Shown here in pieces: positions 22,340-32,773 of a DNA stretch of 64,000 nt (position 1 is the first letter of the stretch; each line of letters begins with the position of its first letter). Position numbers and translations under genes: made by a program. Where the stretch lies: NCBI GenBank assembly GCA_032718865.1, contig JALUTQ010000027.1, forward strand, positions 1,169,311 through 1,233,310. Direction: 5' to 3'. This DNA comes from Tilletia caries (taxonomy: Eukaryota; Basidiomycota; Exobasidiomycetes; Tilletiales; Tilletiaceae). The notes under the pieces were generated by a model, which was not told the DNA's origin, ran no database searches, and saw only the letters and a list, made by a program, of their open reading frames with translations.

Positions 22340-23105
22340 GTCTAAATCTAATTTCCGTTCAAAGAAGATTCTGGAACGTTCCATCACGTCTCGTACCGTC
22401 CTCACACCGTTCCAGAACTTTCTACAACGTACCACACGGGTCCGTGCGCATCCAGCTGCAAAGGTATAAAAGCATGGATTCTCTCTCCAGTCTCCAGCTT
22501 CCGGTTTCCTGGAGGCATTTCTGTTCTGTTTTGCGGCTTGGGCACAGCTTCTCAGCACCATGCGATGAGCATGTCAGGTAAGTTGTGGAGAGCAAAGGCT
22601 AGTCTATTGCTGCCTTCCCTGGGACATCAGGCCGACCATAGCTATTGCTCAGGCGCTGGCACGGGAATAAAGGTGGCAATAGGAATCTGGGGCGACTAGA
22701 CGGTTCTGTAGCATAGATCCTCCGATGGCCTTAGAGGATCCTGCAGTGGTTGTATGCCTCAAGCTTGTCTTACGGACTTGCAGCCGGCGCAGCCCAAGTC
22801 TTAGTACCCCCAGTGCCACGAGCTATGACCCACAACTTGTCTGTGACAGATCTCACAGAATCCTCCTGATTCAGACTCCAAGTCTGATCAAAGCCTTGAA
22901 CGACAAGACCAAAGAGGTGAGTACAGCTAAGTAGTCACAAGACTTTCTTTGGGTCTTTAGGTAAGTGACTTGCTCAAGAGTAAAGGTAGAAGGTGGGTGC
23001 ATAGTATTTTGGTAGCGGTGTAGAGGTGGAAGACAGTGGGAGGCGAGAGCATTTTGGGGTGCGAGACTTGGAAGGAAGAAGTCAAGGAGACGAGACTACT
23101 GGCCC
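22340..23105. other. Non-coding part of the hAT relic
   Basis: Between the presumed left terminus and the 3' end of the transposase no gene is recognised on either strand. A TATAAAAG-like motif near 22465 is followed by low-information sequence. Confidence 0.4.
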
Positions 23106-25166
23106 TCATGCGGCAAATGAGGAGCCAAACTGGGTCAACCAGTTGTCAAGGCACATCATTCTGGCGACTGTGGAGGATGTAAGAGAGTTTCGGCGGTCAC
23201 TAATGAGCAGCTTGCCGCGCGAGAACATGGACTCAGAGGGGGCAGTTGAGGCAGGAATAGCCAGCAGGTCGCGAGCCATCTTGGCCAAGGCAGGGTAGCG
23301 CTGCGCCTTCTCCTTCCAGAAGTCGGTAGGAAGGTGCACCTTAGGGACCAGAGCATCGGTGAGGTACGACTCCACCTGCTGGTCAAGACCAAGGCCAGCA
23401 GTGAGCAGCAGTGCTCATTCCCTGATGCTCTTGGAGAAGGTCGAGGAAGGTGGATCGGATCGCCAACGGGGGGAAGACGCGATCCATCACCTGTAGTCGC
23501 TGGGGAGTAGTGGGCTGACAGGTAGGTGTGGAACTCCTGGCGAAGAGCTACGGGATCACGGGACTGACCCACAAGGCTCATCTTCACCGCAGGGTGCAGA
23601 ATGGTGGCAAACTGGGTGGCGGTACCGTCAATGAGGTGGACGCAGTAGTGCTGCAGATGAGCTCCGAGGTGAAGGGCCAGGCTGTTTCCCCAGGCTGTGA
23701 GCGAAGCGTTCGTCTCGCGGAGGGCAGCTCGATGAGCCAAGTAGTCCACGGTCTGCGCGACCGTGCCGAGGGTGAAGAACTTCAGGCCTTGAAGGAACTC
23801 GGTGGCCTGGGCGAAGGGAGCGAGGATGGCAACGATGTCCCTCATGTAGCTCCAGGTGATGGAGGAGAAGGCGACATCCTGGAGGTCGGAATCGTCGCGG
23901 AACAGGCGTGCGATTGCCGTCTCCATGGATAGCAGGCCTTGGAGCATCGTATAGGTGGAGTTCCACCTGACATCCATATCCCGCTTGGGTCGGGAGTAGG
24001 TGTCCCCGGTGCGTGCGCACATCTCCTTGAGCTTCTGGCTGAGCGGGATAGAGCGACGCACCGTGTTGGAGAACTTGCGAAGGGGCTCGAGGATGTCCGA
24101 GGTCTTCGCGTCGGCAAGGCCATGCTTGATGGCCAACTGGAGAAGGTGGGCGGAGCAGCGCATCTTGTGGAAGGGGCGGGGGGCCACGGCAGCTTGCAGG
24201 TGAGTGGAAATGTTGTAGGCGCTTGCAGTTGCTGTGTTGTCCGTGACGCATGCGCTGATCTTGCGGTCGATGCCCCAGTCTCGGATGCAGTCCCACAGAA
24301 GCTGAAAGGCGTTCTGGGCAGAGTGAGGGGCGGGGAACAGAACGAAAGCCAGAAGGCAAGATCGGTGCTGCCAGTTGGGCGTGATCCAATGGCCGGTCAG
24401 GCAGAGGTAAGGGTCGTCGTTGGGAGCCGTCCATCCGTCTGTGGTTAGCGCGATCGCGCTGTCCAAGCCTTCGAAATGAGTCTTGAGCTGTTTGAGAAGG
24501 AGAAGAGATGAAGTCAGCGTAGAGCTCGGCAGTCTCTGACCAGGGAAAGGGGACCAACCTTCGCCTTGGACTCATCGTACTTGGCCATCAAGTGACGGCG
24601 AACGGTGTCGGCGGAAGGAGGCTCGTACTCCTGCCGGAGGGTCTTGACAAAGCGGAGGAAGGCAGGATGCTCCGTGGCCAAGAAAGCTTGCTGGTCGTTG
24701 GCAATCCAGTCGTATAGCGCTTCGCTCGCCAGACGGGTCTCATTTTTGCCGAAAGCTCGAGCAAACACCAGCAGCTGCTGACCACGCTCCTGGCCCAGTC
24801 CGAAGCAAAAGGTAGCACGAGCCCAAACGTGACGATTACCTGCGAGAATAAGGAGTATGGGTTCAGTTTGTGTCTCGGTTGACCGCTCTCGAAACATGTG
24901 CTCTACTGACCACTGCTGCTGTCGACCTTAGAAGCAAGTAGCTTCCCACACTTCTTGCACGGGAGTTTGTCGCCTACCCGCTTCTCCTGGTCAATGTACT
25001 CCCACACATCGGATTGATTGGTTCGTCGCTTGCGCTTGGTAGCCGCGGAAGAAGAAGAAGAACCACCTGTGACGGCTTCATTTCCATCGTTGGTAGCTGC
25101 AGATGGAGGAGCTGGAGCCAAGTCCCCTCGTCGTTGATCTCAATGGCGGTTGAAGCTGACGCCATC
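23106..25166 (-). pseudogene. hAT transposase with zf-BED domain, frameshifted
   Basis: Exons by inspection: an N-terminal exon ending near 24914 with a BED-type finger (SDVWEYI...CKKCGKLLA); a middle exon from about 24840 to 24559 (NRHVWARATFCFGLG...DESKAK); and a long exon from 24487 (LKTHFEGLDSAIALTTDGW). The intron 24558-24488 has a GTTGGT donor and an AACAG acceptor. The core shows ALTTDGWTAPNDDPY (catalytic Asp region), CVTDNTATASAY, RCSAHLLQLAIKH and DVRWNSTYTML. The C-terminal dimerisation part is in another frame (23375-23106: IPASTAPSESMFSRGKLLIS), so there is a frameshift near 23400. A further frame problem exists between MASASTAIEIND and the BED exon. Non-functional as it stands. 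Confidence 0.88.
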
Positions 25167-25699
25167 TGAATTCTTGAAGGAGATGATTCAAGCTGAGACT
25201 GAAAAGAGAGGACGCGAAGAGTGAGGAAGAGAGACCAGAGGTTAGAGAGCAACGAGAGCAGACTTTCAAACTCCGACAGAGCGATGAGCATGTGCGAAAA
25301 AAAAATAGATTTTTACAGCGTTGACTTGGCGCTCAGGAAAAATTGAGACGCTGTTGAGACGCTGTGGGAGCTGCCCAGACGCTGCTGCGACGCCGCACAC
25401 GCTGCTGAGACGCTCTCAACGCGACCGAGCCCGCTCTCGTTTCGATCATCTCCCGACTCTCTCTCCTTTTTCTGTCGACAGGCCGCGGAGACGCTCACGC
25501 TGAGCTGTATAAGAACGTGTTGCATTCCCTCATTTCGACCGTAAGTGCTCGCCGCCGAGATGCTGCAGAGACGCTGCGTGTCGCACTGATAACTTAGCAC
25601 ATACAACGCCATTGCCATCCACCGCCTCGTCATGACCATGACTATCACCGTGTCTCAGTCCCGAATTATGCTGTAGTCTCATTGATCACATACGCGCGC

Positions 25700-26222
25700 G
25701 CTCACTCTCTCTCTTTTTGACTGACAGTAGCGATCGTCGTCCACGCCCGTCGACTGATCCTGGCGGCTCGGGCTGCAGCGACCCACGCCGTCTTCGTCTC
25801 TCTGTGGCCTCGCCGAGACACATATATGCGCTTCACCGCTTGCTGCAAGTCGATGCTAATCGTTCTTTCCGTTCTTCCTGTGACTAACCCAACCACAACA
25901 ACAACAACGCCACCGCCAACACGTCCATCGACTCCTCCTCTTCCGCCGATCACAAAGTAAGTGCATACATCTACCCTTCATTTCCTAACTCTTCATTGCC
26001 ACTAATCAGTGGCTTTCTCTGCTCGTCTGCCCACAGACTCAAATCTTCAGCAAGGCCGCTCAGCACGCTGCCAACGCTTCCGTTAATACAAGCAACGATG
26101 AGGTGAAGCACCAGGGTTCCGCAGAACAAATGGTAGATGAGGGAGGAGCGACCTGCGTTCGAGAAGCTGCCCAAGTACAAGAGCTTGACCGAGCACTTCG
26201 ACCTGGTCTGCAAGATAGGAGA
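25700..26222 (+). pseudogene. Captured gene fragment, probable kinase N-terminus
   Basis: Three exon-like pieces are separated by introns (GTAAGTGC at 25956 to CCCACAG near 26037; another ahead of 26150). The last reads LPKYKSLTEHFDLVCKIGE and stops at a GTGAGT donor at 26223 in a phase that would continue into a GxG loop. A Y...F-x-L-V-x-K-I-G-E lead-in is typical of the first strand of a kinase domain, and the wording resembles Cdc7-type kinases. The downstream kinase exons are absent, because malate dehydrogenase sequence follows. Confidence 0.5.
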
Positions 26223-26307
26223 GTGAGTCGTCGTTCCGCTTCGGTATGGTCAACAAAAAGTGACCTTTTGACCTGATCTTCTCATCTTTGATTTGACTTC
26301 TGCTTCG

Positions 26308-26965
26308 CATTGTTCGCGATATCTCCCTTGGTATCGCCGCCAATGCTCTCAAGACTTTCATCCTGGTCATCTCCAACCCCGACCGGCCGAGGTCCTCAAG
26401 CAGACCAGAAGGGCGCTTACGACCCCAAGCGGTACGTTTTGACTGTTATACTCCTCTCCAAACTCAAATCTTCCCTTTCTTGCTTCCTCTGCTGACGCGT
26501 CATTCAATTTTCGTTGGCAGTCTCTTCGGCGTCACCACCTTTGACGTTTTCCGCGCACTTCCCGTCGCCCCAGAGATCGCCCGAAGCCGAGCGAGTCTCT
26601 CAGCCTCAGCATCTCCGTCGCCGGTGGCCACTCCGGCAAGACCATTCTACCTCTGATCAATCAGTGCTTTCCCTCTCTGGTGAGTCCAGCACGGCGCGTG
26701 TTCATCACTCCTTTCGATTGCTGGAGCCTGGAGGCTGACGCGCCTTTCAACTTCTCTCTTTCTCTCTCTCTCTATGTAGTTTCTATCGGTAACTCTCTCT
26801 CTGCTCTAACCCTGCCACAGTCGACCGAGATTTGAGGGCGAGACGCGGGACAACCGACACGTTGATGACCGTATCCGGTTTGGTAGTGACAAGGTCGTCA
26901 AGAGTCAAGACCAAGGACGGTGCCGGTTCAGCCACCCTCTCAATGGCCTTCTCCAATCGCCGGTG
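26308..26965 (+). pseudogene. Captured malate dehydrogenase exons
   Basis: NAD-dependent malate dehydrogenase pieces in order: IVRDISLGIAANALKTFILV then ISNP (26310-26375), AEVLKQ and KGAYDPKR (to 26431), intron 26432-26520 (GTACGT...TTGGCAG), LFGVTTFDV (26521 on), VAGGHSGKTILPLINQ (about 26610-26660, the substrate-loop and catalytic-His region), a GTGAGT donor near 26681, and after an intron RFGSDKVVK and KDGAGSATLSMAF (26875-26955). Small deletions and frameshifts occur (the NSTVPI part after ISNP is missing). Retained introns show the capture was of genomic DNA, not of an mRNA copy. N- and C-terminal parts are absent. Confidence 0.82.
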
Positions 26966-27510
26966 CGCGCTTCGTCATTGGGCGTGGGAGACGGGAAGTA
27001 TGCTGGTGGCTCGTGGGCAATGGTCAGCGGTCTAATAGCAGTGTACCAGCAGTGTGCTGGCAGTGGCATAGCAGCGTATTGTCTTCTCAGATGAGAGTGT
27101 AAAGCGAGCGTCTGATCAGTGTCTGAGCAGCGTATGAGCAGCGTATTGTAAAGCGTCCTGAGCGTGTCAGGGCAGCGTATCAGAAGCGTTCCGGCAGCGT
27201 TCTGATTGGCAGCAGCGTTCCGACAGCGCTTGGAAGTCAGCGGGCAGAGGCAAACTTTCCCCCTTAAGACGCTATCGAGACGCTGTTGAGACGCTGCGTT
27301 TCAACAGCGTCTGGACTGGAAAGCGTCCAACAGCGTCCCACTTTTTCCTGAGCTTGGCGGGCCACCCGCGAAAATTCGGGCTTGGCCCGGTCTCCTCAGC
27401 ACTGTTTTTAGGCCCGATAAATTTGGCTATTTCGAGGAAAAGTGAGCCCGAACCTCCAGGCATTAGGCGGGCCTCATCGGGTCGGGCCTGCGCGCGGAAC
27501 ACTGGATGAG

Positions 27511-28096
27511 AAGCAGCGAAGGGTAACAAGCGGGAAAGAACGAGAGTGGACATGATGCGAGTTCATTGCTACTCATTCTTGAGAATGTTGAGGCCATTCG
27601 TTGATGCGACCCCAACATGTGCCTCTAGGGCTTATATATCGGCTGGTGGCGTCTAGTCTAAATGCCTAAGCGGAGGTCACCTGAAGCCTGAAGGTGATCA
27701 TCCCACGTGGTGGGCTACCGCTGGACGACGGTAGCAGTTAACCACGCAAAAGGTTTCCACCACACATATATATACCATGCAAAACTTTGCTTGAACGACT
27801 GACCTTAACACTTACCTACACGCAATATTCTGCCCAACACAGTCAGCTTGTACAATAGGAGTGCTCAGGGAAGGCTGCAGAGTGAGCGGTTTGCTCAAGT
27901 CAAAGAAAGGCAATTTCATGGAAAGACGCTTTCAAGTCGCGTCCCAGTCGCGTAGACGCAGACTTCAAATCTTTGAGAAATGATCCAAAAAATTAAATCT
28001 ATTTGAGACACATCTGTGCAGCGTCTCGAGTCTGCCCAACGCGTCTGCGAGCAGCGTCTGTGGCACGTCTCTGTCGCGTATGCAGATTTCCTGAGG
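27511..28096. repeat. Unassigned stretch ending in a fragment of the AGACGCTG family
   Basis: 27511-27890 shows nothing recognisable. From about 27920 to 28096 there are GACGC/GCGTCT motifs and a terminal ATTTCCTGAGG, resembling the right end of the Pack-type element. It is probably a truncated terminus of the same family. Confidence 0.45.
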
Positions 28097-28099
28097 GAG

Positions 28100-28230
28100 A
28101 CATCCAGTATACTTTTTGAGTACTATAGTACGTTTGTATGCTACAGTGGGATAGTTCTAGTATAATTTTTCGCAATTGAGGCTAAACATACTATTGTCAT
28201 ACTATACTACCGCCGCCAAAACCACATCAG
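28100..28230. repeat. AT-rich TACTATAGTA repeat block
   Basis: Motifs AGTATACT, GTACTATAGTACG and CATACTATACTACC recur, and the stretch ends CCGCCGCC. It resembles the block at 41960-42310, which ends CTCCGCC. This is probably the subterminal region of an unidentified DNA element. Confidence 0.5.
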
Positions 28231-29001
28231 CTCATTATATAAGTTATGTTTGATGCCGCGTGGTGGAGAGCTCGAAGGGTAGCGAGCCTACTCCAAAAGC
28301 AAGGCGTAGAGGGCACCAGTATGAATCGATTGGTTAATTTTGTTCTGTGGGTGATCGTTCATATTAGTTTAGCGATTAAAACGAGAGAAACGAACAGCCT
28401 TGCAAGAAGTGGAGGTAAGGAGGAAGAAAATTTGCATCGCAAGGTGGACAACCACCATCTTTCTTCACTTTCCTCCCCTTCTGACTCGCGAGCCGACAAA
28501 TTTTTGACCCCACCCACCTCCCCGAAAGGTGCTTTCCCTTGGTACATGCGCTCCCGCAGCCGCACGGGCGATCGCAGCGTTCGAGCGGATCAACTTCGCT
28601 CAAAACCCATATACGCGTCTCGTTAGAGGCGTAAGGAAGTGCTAACACGCTAACGCTGACAATTACGTTGCATTACACACAGACAGACGATACCACAGCG
28701 AGCGAAAAAAGCGGGATGTATTACACATCACACCTTTCAAGAGTTAGGGTTTGAGATATTCAGATGAAAAAACATAAAGGGCGAAGGCGTGCGTGTTTTT
28801 TCCTCTCTCTCATTGGATGTTCGTATTACGTAAACTTGTGGCCTTAAAAAGCCTGAAAAATACCCTGGTTTGAAGACAGGCCAGTGGAATATTTGGATCA
28901 CACCCTGCCAATTTATTCTCACACATGCCTTCTTCCCCTCACTGTACCTGTGTCGCAATACTCGACTTACACTTGCTGTGATCTAAGGCAATTCTGAATC
29001 A
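28231..29001. other. No recognised gene
   Basis: A 126-codon frame at 28246-28626 has no domain and is not supported by context. Nothing else is seen on either strand. Confidence 0.5.
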
Positions 29002-29009
29002 CCTGTACG

Positions 29010-29550
29010 CAAGACCCGGCGACTGTATAACTGTGCCCACTATGACTGTAGGTAAGTTGACTTAATCAGTCATAACTGTAACTGTACTGTAGGCGGCGGA
29101 GCCGGAAGAAAAATCAAGTTGACTATAACTGTAGGGCCCAGGTACAGTCAACTGTACAGTTGATTAAGTTGGAATTTATTCGGGCCCCAAACTGTTCAAA
29201 CTTACTATGACTATAAATCACTGTTTAAGTTGAAAAAACTACTGGCAGCCACTTTCAGTTTGAGAAAACACTTACAGCCACTGACAGCCACGTACAGTTA
29301 CTTACAGTTGAAAGGCAAAACTGTGACTTAAAATACTTTTAAGTTACAGTTACTTTGAGAGTTTTTTTACAGTGACTTAAACTGGGATTGGAGGTCCGTG
29401 CGCGACGAAAAAAATACAGTAACTGTAGTAACTTAAAGTCACTTAAGTGTAACTGTAACTGTACTGTAGGCGCTGGCGGTAAGTTATAACTGTAACTGTA
29501 CTGTACTGTATACCCAAAATGGACAACTGTAAGTAACTGTCCGAGCCTTG
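29010..29550 (-). mobile_element. Short derivative of the 9.3-kb hAT-type element (541 bp)
   Basis: Starts CAAGACCCGGCGACTG, ends GTCCGAGCCTTG; exact 8-bp target duplication CCTGTACG at 29002-29009 and 29551-29558. Its left 290 bp match the inverse of the right end of the large element (12290-12585). Its right 240 bp match the inverse of the left end (3276-3560). Everything between, including transposase and kinases, is deleted. Confidence 0.95.
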
Positions 29551-29900
29551 CCTGTACGATTCCGAAGTCCGATCGAGCGTGTGGATATTAATCAGAAATT
29601 GTTTGATTGTTACGGGTTGAGAACTGCAAGAAGAGAGAGTATAGGGACGCGAACCTGAAGTGGGTGTTCGTATTGATTATTATCACAGTAGTGTTGTGTT
29701 TGTATAATTGACTGTGGAACGCTCGAGCCCAATGGTTGTCGGTTGCATACTCCAGTTTCTTAGCAAACAAAAAAGCCCTCTCCACAAGAGAGGGCCTCCA
29801 AGCTCAATGAGGACGACAAGCTCAATGAAGAAAGCAAATGGTTACATTCCTTGAGTCCGTCATCGAGACCATCCTCGTCCTCACCATCACCGATGCAATA

Positions 29901-31940
29901 CTCGGGCCCAATGGTGGAGGAACGGTCTTCCGCATTTTTTGCTGTCACGAAAAAGCCCTCTCTGCAGAGAGGGCCCGCAAGCTCAACGATAATTACTAGC
30001 TCAACGATAATTTCCAAACATTACTACTGGCGCTCTCCATACACATCCTCCCAAATGAGATCCTCAACGTCCATCTCTGGCTCCGAATCTGATATCTGAG
30101 GGGCTGAGTTCTTCCGCTGCTTCTTGATCTTCCTCCGGAGCTCCGCATGAAGTTTGCCCCAACCTTCAGCCTTGCGCTTCAAGACCGCCTTTTTCTGCTT
30201 TGCCCAATCCCGTTTGGCCTCCTCTCGCTGCTCCTTGGCTAACTTTTCCTCCGCTATTTCCCGTGCCTCCTCAACCGAAAGTACCCCACCAGACTGTGTT
30301 ACTTTGCGTTGCCGCTCCTTGCGTCAATCCCGCTCCTGCTGCGCCGCCGTTTGGACCTCCAGCGCCGTTACTGCAAGGTTGCCTGCTTGAACCTGCTGCA
30401 GCGCGCCACGAACAAACGCCTGCATCTGGCGACACAGCGTTGGAGAGAGTTGCTCCGTTCGACCTTCCAGGAACGCACCGGCACGGCCAAGCGACCTGAT
30501 CGTGCGTGGCGTGGAGGGAACGGCTGTAGCTGTGGTGGGGGATTGCGGAGGGGAAGAAGAAAGGAGTACGGGTGCGTCCGGCTCGATGAACCGCTGCAGA
30601 ACTTCCTACGGGTTGAATGGCTCGATGCCCGTACGACGGAAGCCGGCCTTAATTGTGTTTGGGTTTGAGCGCGGCGAGTCGGATGCTGTTGAGCGCGGCC
30701 AGAAACTCTGTTTTTCCGAAGCTGGTGCATCCGGTGCGCGTTGCCTTGTCGATGGCGTCTCTGTGCCAGTGCTTGTATGGCTGGAACACGGCAACGTCCA
30801 GGGGCTGCAGGAAGTGGGAGGAATGGGGGGGAAGGCTGAAGGGAATGATGTCGTTGTCGGTACAAACTTGCAAGAACTGCTTGGTGCAGTGGGATCCGTG
30901 GCCGTCGAATATCAAGAGGCGTTTGTGCCCCCTGCTGAGATTCTTGGTCTTGACGTTGAAGTGCTTGATCCAACGGAGCGCGAGAATGTCGTCCGAGTAT
31001 CCGGACTCCGAGACGGCGATGAGGGTGTCCTTGTCGAGATCGTTCTTGACCCAGGCCTCCGAGTGTTGACTGGCCGCAAGGATGACCATCGGTGGGATGT
31101 GGGATCCGGACGCACTAACGGCCTCCACGCAGGTGACGGACTCGCGGCTGGTGTTGATAGCAATGCGAGCCTCCCGAGACGGACACAGAGTAACGATCCA
31201 TTGCTGTCCACCGATCTCAATCCTAAACCCCACCTCGTCCATGTTCCAGACGTCGCTGGGGGTGATGCCGTTGTCGTCGATGACCTTCTTGAGCTTGCGA
31301 AAGAAGGCAGAGCAGGTCGAGCGGTCGTGAATCATGCGCGTAAGCTCTTGCGCCTTCTGCTTGACAACCGAAAGATCCGGATGTCGGTAGAGAAAGTTTC
31401 GAACCCAGTTCTCCCCAACGACGGGTAAAGGGCCGGCATCCGTGTGTGCCTCGCGGAGAAGCTGGTTGGCGGACGCCTCGATGAGGGACGGGCGAGCTGA
31501 CAGCTCCAGCTGGTCCAAAACGTCGATCCAGGCCAGGATGGCCGACTCCTGTGCGTCCGTCAGCTTGCGGTTGGTGGGGGCGCGCGTGGTCTTGCTCTCC
31601 TTGCCCTTGTAGCGGCGCGTCAGGCGCTGCATATCGACGCCATACTTGCGAGCCAGAGCCGAAATGTTGACCTTGCCGACCGTACTGCGCGCCTCTTCAA
31701 GTGCGCACTGGAGCTTCTCCTCGTCTTCGTGGTAGTTAGAAGGCATGTTCAGAGAAACGGGGTTGATTGCAAGGAGTTGATGGAGGTACAGAACATAGAA
31801 GTTGAGCAGGAGACGCGACGTGTTTGGAAATTATCGTTGAGCTAATAATTATCGTTGAGCTTGCGGGCCCTCTCGGCAGAGAGGGCTTTTTCGTGACAGC
31901 AAAAAATGGGGAACACCGTTCCTCCACCATTGGGCCCGGG
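29901..31940 (-). mobile_element. Pogo-C, pogo/Fot1-like element with long TIRs
   Basis: Inverted repeats of about 120 bp begin CTCGGGCCCAATGGTGGAGG at the left and the inverse of CCCGGGCCCAATGGTGGAGG at the right, with TA immediately outside (29899-29900 and 31941-31942). Each repeat contains the perfect palindrome GCCCTCTCTGCAGAGAGGGC (left copy; one change at the right) and paired AGCTCAACGATAATT units. It is 2040 bp with one transposase gene on the minus strand. Confidence 0.93.
30606..31746 (-). pseudogene. Pogo-C transposase, C-terminus broken
   Basis: Starts at the ATG at 31746 (MPSNYHEDEEKL). An N-terminal psq/CENP-B-type helix-turn-helix (VNISALARKYGV) is followed by the second CENP-B HTH (LTDAQESAILAWIDVLDQL...VVGENWVRNFLYRHPDL). 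The DDE core has WNMDEVGF (first Asp), LLIFDGHGSH (second Asp) and SSHFLQPLDVAVFQPYK (third Asp). The open frame ends at 30649 (AALKPKHN). The conserved end GFRRTGIEPFNP is in another frame to 30606, followed by a TAG and then further readable sequence. So one frameshift and one nonsense codon near the end make it probably inactive. Confidence 0.9.
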
Positions 31941-32168
31941 TACACAAAACATCAACAATCAACAAACATGAAGTACAAAGGAGACGAAGACCTTATACTG
32001 GACGCAGTGGGAGAAGCACAAGCAATCGTAGCAGCCGGGGGGACCAAGCCCACCTTGTCAGCACTCGCCAGGAAATATACAGAGACCGGTCAGTGTGTGG
32101 GTCGGAAACCAGCGGTTTTTTGACACAACACCACGCAAAACACCACATTCAATAAAGAAAGACACAGC

Positions 32169-32773
32169 CAGAGGTCGGCATGGGTTAGGTATTGGGTATC
32201 TGGGGTCCCATACCCATACCCGAGGGTATACCCTTTTTCCCGACGAGACCCATACCCATACCCGAGGGTATACTCAAGGTATACCTGCTTATGTAATCAA
32301 CCGATTTTTTTGGCCATTTTTAGATTGTATTTACCTACGTTTACCTGCGTTGGACTTGGGTATACCTAGGTATACCCATCTTGTCTGGCTTCTGACCTTT
32401 TTTGTACACATACCCAGATTGTACACTTGTACCTAGGTATACCGTATACCCTGCATTTCATAATTATACTCAAGTAATGCAAGTGTACCCAAGCAAGACT
32501 CTGTGTATACCTGGAATACCCTGTGCATACCCAGATTATACCTGCGTATACCCAGAATATACCTACGTGTACCCAAGATATACCTGCGTATACCAGGGAG
32601 AACATTCAGATGGGTATAAGGTGGGTACAGGTCAGGTATGGTGGGTATACTCAAGTCATACCCACATACCCAACCTCTTGGGTATAGCGGACCCCATACC
32701 CAATACCGTACCTGTACCCACAGGGTAGGTACTGGGTATACCCAAGATGTACCCATACCCACGCCGACCTCTG
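32169..32773. mobile_element. MITE with TATACC-type internal repeats
   Basis: TIRs CAGAGGTCGGCRTGGGT; exact 8-bp duplication GACACAGC at 32161-32168 and 32774-32781, hAT-like. The interior consists of degenerate GGTATACC/TGGGTATACC units in both orientations, which gives meaningless Y/P/T-rich reading frames. It is inserted in the left non-coding part of Pogo-B. Confidence 0.9.

Larger units (their letters stand above)
25332..27352 (+). mobile_element. Pack-type DNA element carrying host gene fragments
   Basis: The ends are CTCAGGAAAAATTGAGACG on the left and the inverse of CTCAGGAAAAAGTGGGACG on the right, followed inward by many AGACGCTGTTGAGACGCTG repeats on both sides. A 7-bp flank CTTGGCG is present at 25325-25331 and 27353-27359. 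No transposase lies inside. The interior holds captured host sequence with introns: a probable kinase N-lobe segment (to 26222) followed directly by malate dehydrogenase exons (about 26310-26960). This is the organisation of Pack-type elements. Confidence 0.82.
22220..27510 (-). mobile_element. zf-BED hAT element relic, split by a Pack-type element
   Basis: The transposase gene (25166-23106, minus) lies between GGCCCG-rich segments at about 22220-22330 and 27353-27500 (CAGGCCCGACCCGATGAGG on the inverse strand at the right end). These are the likely termini. I could not pair a target duplication, so the end coordinates are approximate. The 2-kb element at 25332-27352 sits between the transposase start and the right end. 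Confidence 0.6.

Noticed and set aside
23628..24575. Minus-strand open frame of 315 codons
   Set aside because: Overlaps the hAT transposase exon in another frame and has no recognisable domain.
28246..28626. 126-codon plus-strand frame as a gene
   Set aside because: No domain, no splice context and biased composition; left as unassigned.
32180..32770. Telomere-like repeats
   Set aside because: Units are degenerate palindromic TATACC motifs in both orientations inside TIRs with an 8-bp duplication, so this is a MITE.
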